This document shows positions 62,447-64,000 of a stretch of DNA of 64,000 nt, piece by piece (within the stretch, counting starts at the first letter, position 1; each line of letters starts with the position of its first letter). A model generated the notes under the pieces. It had not been told where the DNA came from, did not search any database, and saw only the letters and a list, made by a program, of their open reading frames with translations. Made by a program: the position numbers and the translations under genes. Origin of the DNA: CAVZCC01 sp963773765 (lineage in GTDB: Bacteria > Actinomycetota > Acidimicrobiia > Acidimicrobiales > Microtrichaceae); contig CAVZCC010000001.1 of NCBI GenBank assembly GCA_963773765.1, positions 124,001 to 188,000 of the forward strand. Reading direction: 5' to 3'.

Positions 62447-63316
62447 TCAGAGGTCGGCCAGGAACGCCGCCACGGCATCGGTGAAGAGGTCGTTGCGGTC
62501 GCCCGCCACCATGTGCCCCGCGTCCGAGACGTCCACGAAGCGGGCCTCGGGCCGGATGGCCAGGAACTCCTGGGCCGTCTCCTCGCTCACCAGGTCCGAC
62601 AGCCTGCCCCGCACCAGCATGGTGGGCACCTCGAGCGCTGCCGCTGCGGCCTCGAACCGGCCCGGCGTCTGGCCCGTGCCGATGGGCAGCGGCCCCAGGA
62701 AGAAGTCCGGGTCCCAGTGCCAGCGGAACCGGCCGTCGGGGTCACGGCGCAGGTTCTTGGACAGGCCCCGCAGGTCCGACGGAGGGGGTCGGTGGGGCTG
62801 GTACTCGGCGATGGCGGCAGCCGCCTCCTCCAGGGAGCCGAAGCCCTCCTCCACCTTGTCCATCATGAAGCCGACGATGCGGCGCACGCCGTCCTGCTCC
62901 ATGCGGGGCGTGACGTCCACCAGCACCAGCGCCGAGGTGCACCCCGGTGCCAGGTCGCCCTCCGCCAGCAGGGCGGAGAGCCCGCCCAGCGAGGCGCCGA
63001 CCACGACCGGGGCGGTGCCGGTGAGGTCCCGGACGGCCCGGCACACGTCCACGCAGTCCTCGGCGAAGCGCTGGTTGCCGTAGTCCCGGTCCGGGGCCCG
63101 GTCCGAGGTGCCGTGGCCCCGCTGGTCGTAGGCCACGGCGTACCACCCCTGCGCCGCCAGCGCGGCGGCCGTGCCGCCCCACGAGTGGCGGGTCTGGCCG
63201 CCGCCGTGGATCAGGATCACCGCCCGGTGCGCCGGGTCCCCCCAGGCGTCGGCGGTCAGGTGCAGGCCACCGCGGGTGCTGAACGTGACGGGCGTGGGCT
63301 CGACGGGAACGGTCAT
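62447..63316 (-). CDS. Alpha/beta hydrolase
   Basis: This 289-residue hydrolase has the oxyanion motif IHGGGQTRHSWGG, nucleophile Ser in VGASLGGLSA, acid Asp near LVRGRLSDLV and catalytic His in DAGHMVAGD. It resembles the epoxide-hydrolase/esterase branch that uses Ser, not the dehalogenase branch. It is 10 bases downstream of the enoyl-CoA-hydratase gene and likely in the same operon, perhaps for an acyl or lactone intermediate. The substrate is not known. Confidence 0.88.
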   Translation of the reverse strand: MTVPVEPTPVTFSTRGGLHLTADAWGDPAHRAVILIHGGGQTRHSWGGTAAALAAQGWYAVAYDQRGHGTSDRAPDRDYGNQRFAEDCVDVCRAVRDLTGTAPVVVGASLGGLSALLAEGDLAPGCTSALVLVDVTPRMEQDGVRRIVGFMMDKVEEGFGSLEEAAAAIAEYQPHRPPPSDLRGLSKNLRRDPDGRFRWHWDPDFFLGPLPIGTGQTPGRFEAAAAALEVPTMLVRGRLSDLVSEETAQEFLAIRPEARFVDVSDAGHMVAGDRNDLFTDAVAAFLADL

Positions 63317-63326
63317 GGCAGGACGG

Positions 63327-64000
63327 TCACGGGAACTCCGGGGACGTGCGGTCCAGCAGGGCCTGGACACCGCGCCGGAAGTCCGGCTCGGTCATCATCT
63401 CCTCCAGCAGCACCGCAGCGGCCTCCACCGACGAGCGGGCGTCGCGGTGCTGGTCGAGCCACACCTGTCGGCGGGTCTCGGTGAGGGACCGACGCGACAC
63501 CGACGCGGCCAGGTCCTGGGCGAACTCGAGCGTGGCCGGCACCAACCGGTCGGGCGGCAGGACCCGGTTGACCAGGCCCATGGCCAGCGCCTCCTCGGCC
63601 AGCACCACGCGGCTGGTGAGGAGCAGGTCCATGGCCCGGCCCACGCCGATGAGGCGGGGGAGCAGCCAGGACAGGCCGTACTCGGCGGGCAGGTTGAGCT
63701 TGCCGTGGGCGGTGGTGAGCTTTGCTCCGGCCGCCGCGAAGCGGAGGTCGCAGTAGCAGGCCAGGACGAGACCCACGCCGGCCGCCGGCCCGTTGACCGC
63801 GGCGATGGTCGGTGTGGCCAGTCCGAAGTGGTAGGCGAAGTCGGCGTCGAAGTGGTCGTCGGTGCCGAACCCGGGCCGGGCCGGTTCGTCCGGCAGGCCG
63901 GCGTCGTAGCCACCCCGTTGCGCGTGCCCCTCCAGCGCGGCCGCGTCGGCCCCGGCGCAGAACCCGCGTCCTGCACCGGTGACCACGATCACCCGCACCC
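63327..64000 (-). CDS. Enoyl-CoA hydratase/isomerase family protein (5' end beyond window)
   Basis: At least 224 residues of a crotonase-fold protein; the N-terminus lies outside the window. Visible are VIVVTGAGRGFCAGAD with the oxyanion-hole glycine, NGPAAGVGLVLACYCDLRFA, and a C-terminal helix RRGVQALLDR. The catalytic position after GLSWLLPRLIG suggests hydratase or isomerase activity on acyl-CoA. The first gene of a unit with the alpha/beta hydrolase. Confidence 0.88.
   Translation of the reverse strand, partial: VRVIVVTGAGRGFCAGADAAALEGHAQRGGYDAGLPDEPARPGFGTDDHFDADFAYHFGLATPTIAAVNGPAAGVGLVLACYCDLRFAAAGAKLTTAHGKLNLPAEYGLSWLLPRLIGVGRAMDLLLTSRVVLAEEALAMGLVNRVLPPDRLVPATLEFAQDLAASVSRRSLTETRRQVWLDQHRDARSSVEAAAVLLEEMMTEPDFRRGVQALLDRTSPEFP

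Noticed and set aside
1..64000. Mobile elements, prophage, tRNA or rRNA genes
   Set aside because: I saw no transposase, integrase, phage structural motif, terminal repeat or cloverleaf-like sequence; gene content looks chromosomal throughout.

Overview
The window looks like a chromosome segment from a high-GC actinobacterium. G+C is very high, third codon positions are almost all G or C, GTG starts are common, and the gene content (MMPL exporter, WS/DGAT wax ester/triacylglycerol synthase, LCP protein, DinG-type helicase, CoxD/CoxE/XdhC maturation genes) is of the kind seen in Actinomycetota. I lean towards class Acidimicrobiia, but this is inference from gene content; no rRNA or marker phylogeny is available. 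I see no phage, insertion sequence, CRISPR array, tRNA or rRNA. Genes are tightly packed and no gene-free stretch exceeds about 230 bases.

Layout. 0-6 kb: MMPL exporter, thioredoxin, WS/DGAT acyltransferase and an SDR/DUF2867 protein. 6-10 kb: Baeyer-Villiger-type monooxygenase coupled to a DapB-like oxidoreductase, then a CrtC/AttH-like protein. 10-17.4 kb: DinG-like helicase, polysaccharide deacetylase, a ThDP enzyme with an FAD-linked oxidase, and a CsoR/CstR-type repressor with a DUF302 gene. 17.6-24.3 kb: PEP synthase and pyruvate phosphate dikinase tail to tail, then an APH-AAA kinase. 24.3-31 kb: TauD-type dioxygenase, haloalkane-dehalogenase-like hydrolase with a coupled TetR gene, an ABC1 kinase and a CoA transferase. 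31-40 kb: a putative amine/amino-acid catabolic block (glutamine-synthetase-like ligase, APC permease, FAD/GcvT dehydrogenase, choline-kinase-like protein, SDR) with a divergent aldehyde dehydrogenase. 40-44 kb: Rrf2 regulator and CO-dehydrogenase-type accessory genes. 44-54 kb: cell-envelope genes, an odd sigma-like/pseudo-esterase membrane fusion, LCP, cyclophilin, ABC1 kinase and TadE/TadG-like proteins. 54-64 kb: esterase, a heavily frame-broken aldehyde dehydrogenase, PhoD, J-domain protein, M20 peptidase, an RpoD-family sigma factor, an ArsR-SRPBCC-TIGR03086 operon, and a hydrolase/enoyl-CoA hydratase pair.

Three cross-cutting observations stand out. (1) The same 16-bp operator (ATACCC-N4-GGGTAT) overlaps the -10 box of both the thioredoxin gene and the csoR-like gene, which implies a small thiol/persulfide or metal-sensing regulon that spans 14 kb. 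(2) At least eleven genes have a TANNNT box 6-8 nt before the start codon, the signature of leaderless transcripts. (3) Every reading-frame break in the window is one extra base, and nearly all can be read as a doubled third codon position (usually C plus G). I therefore treat the broken genes as probably intact genes carrying consensus artefacts, not as decayed pseudogenes.
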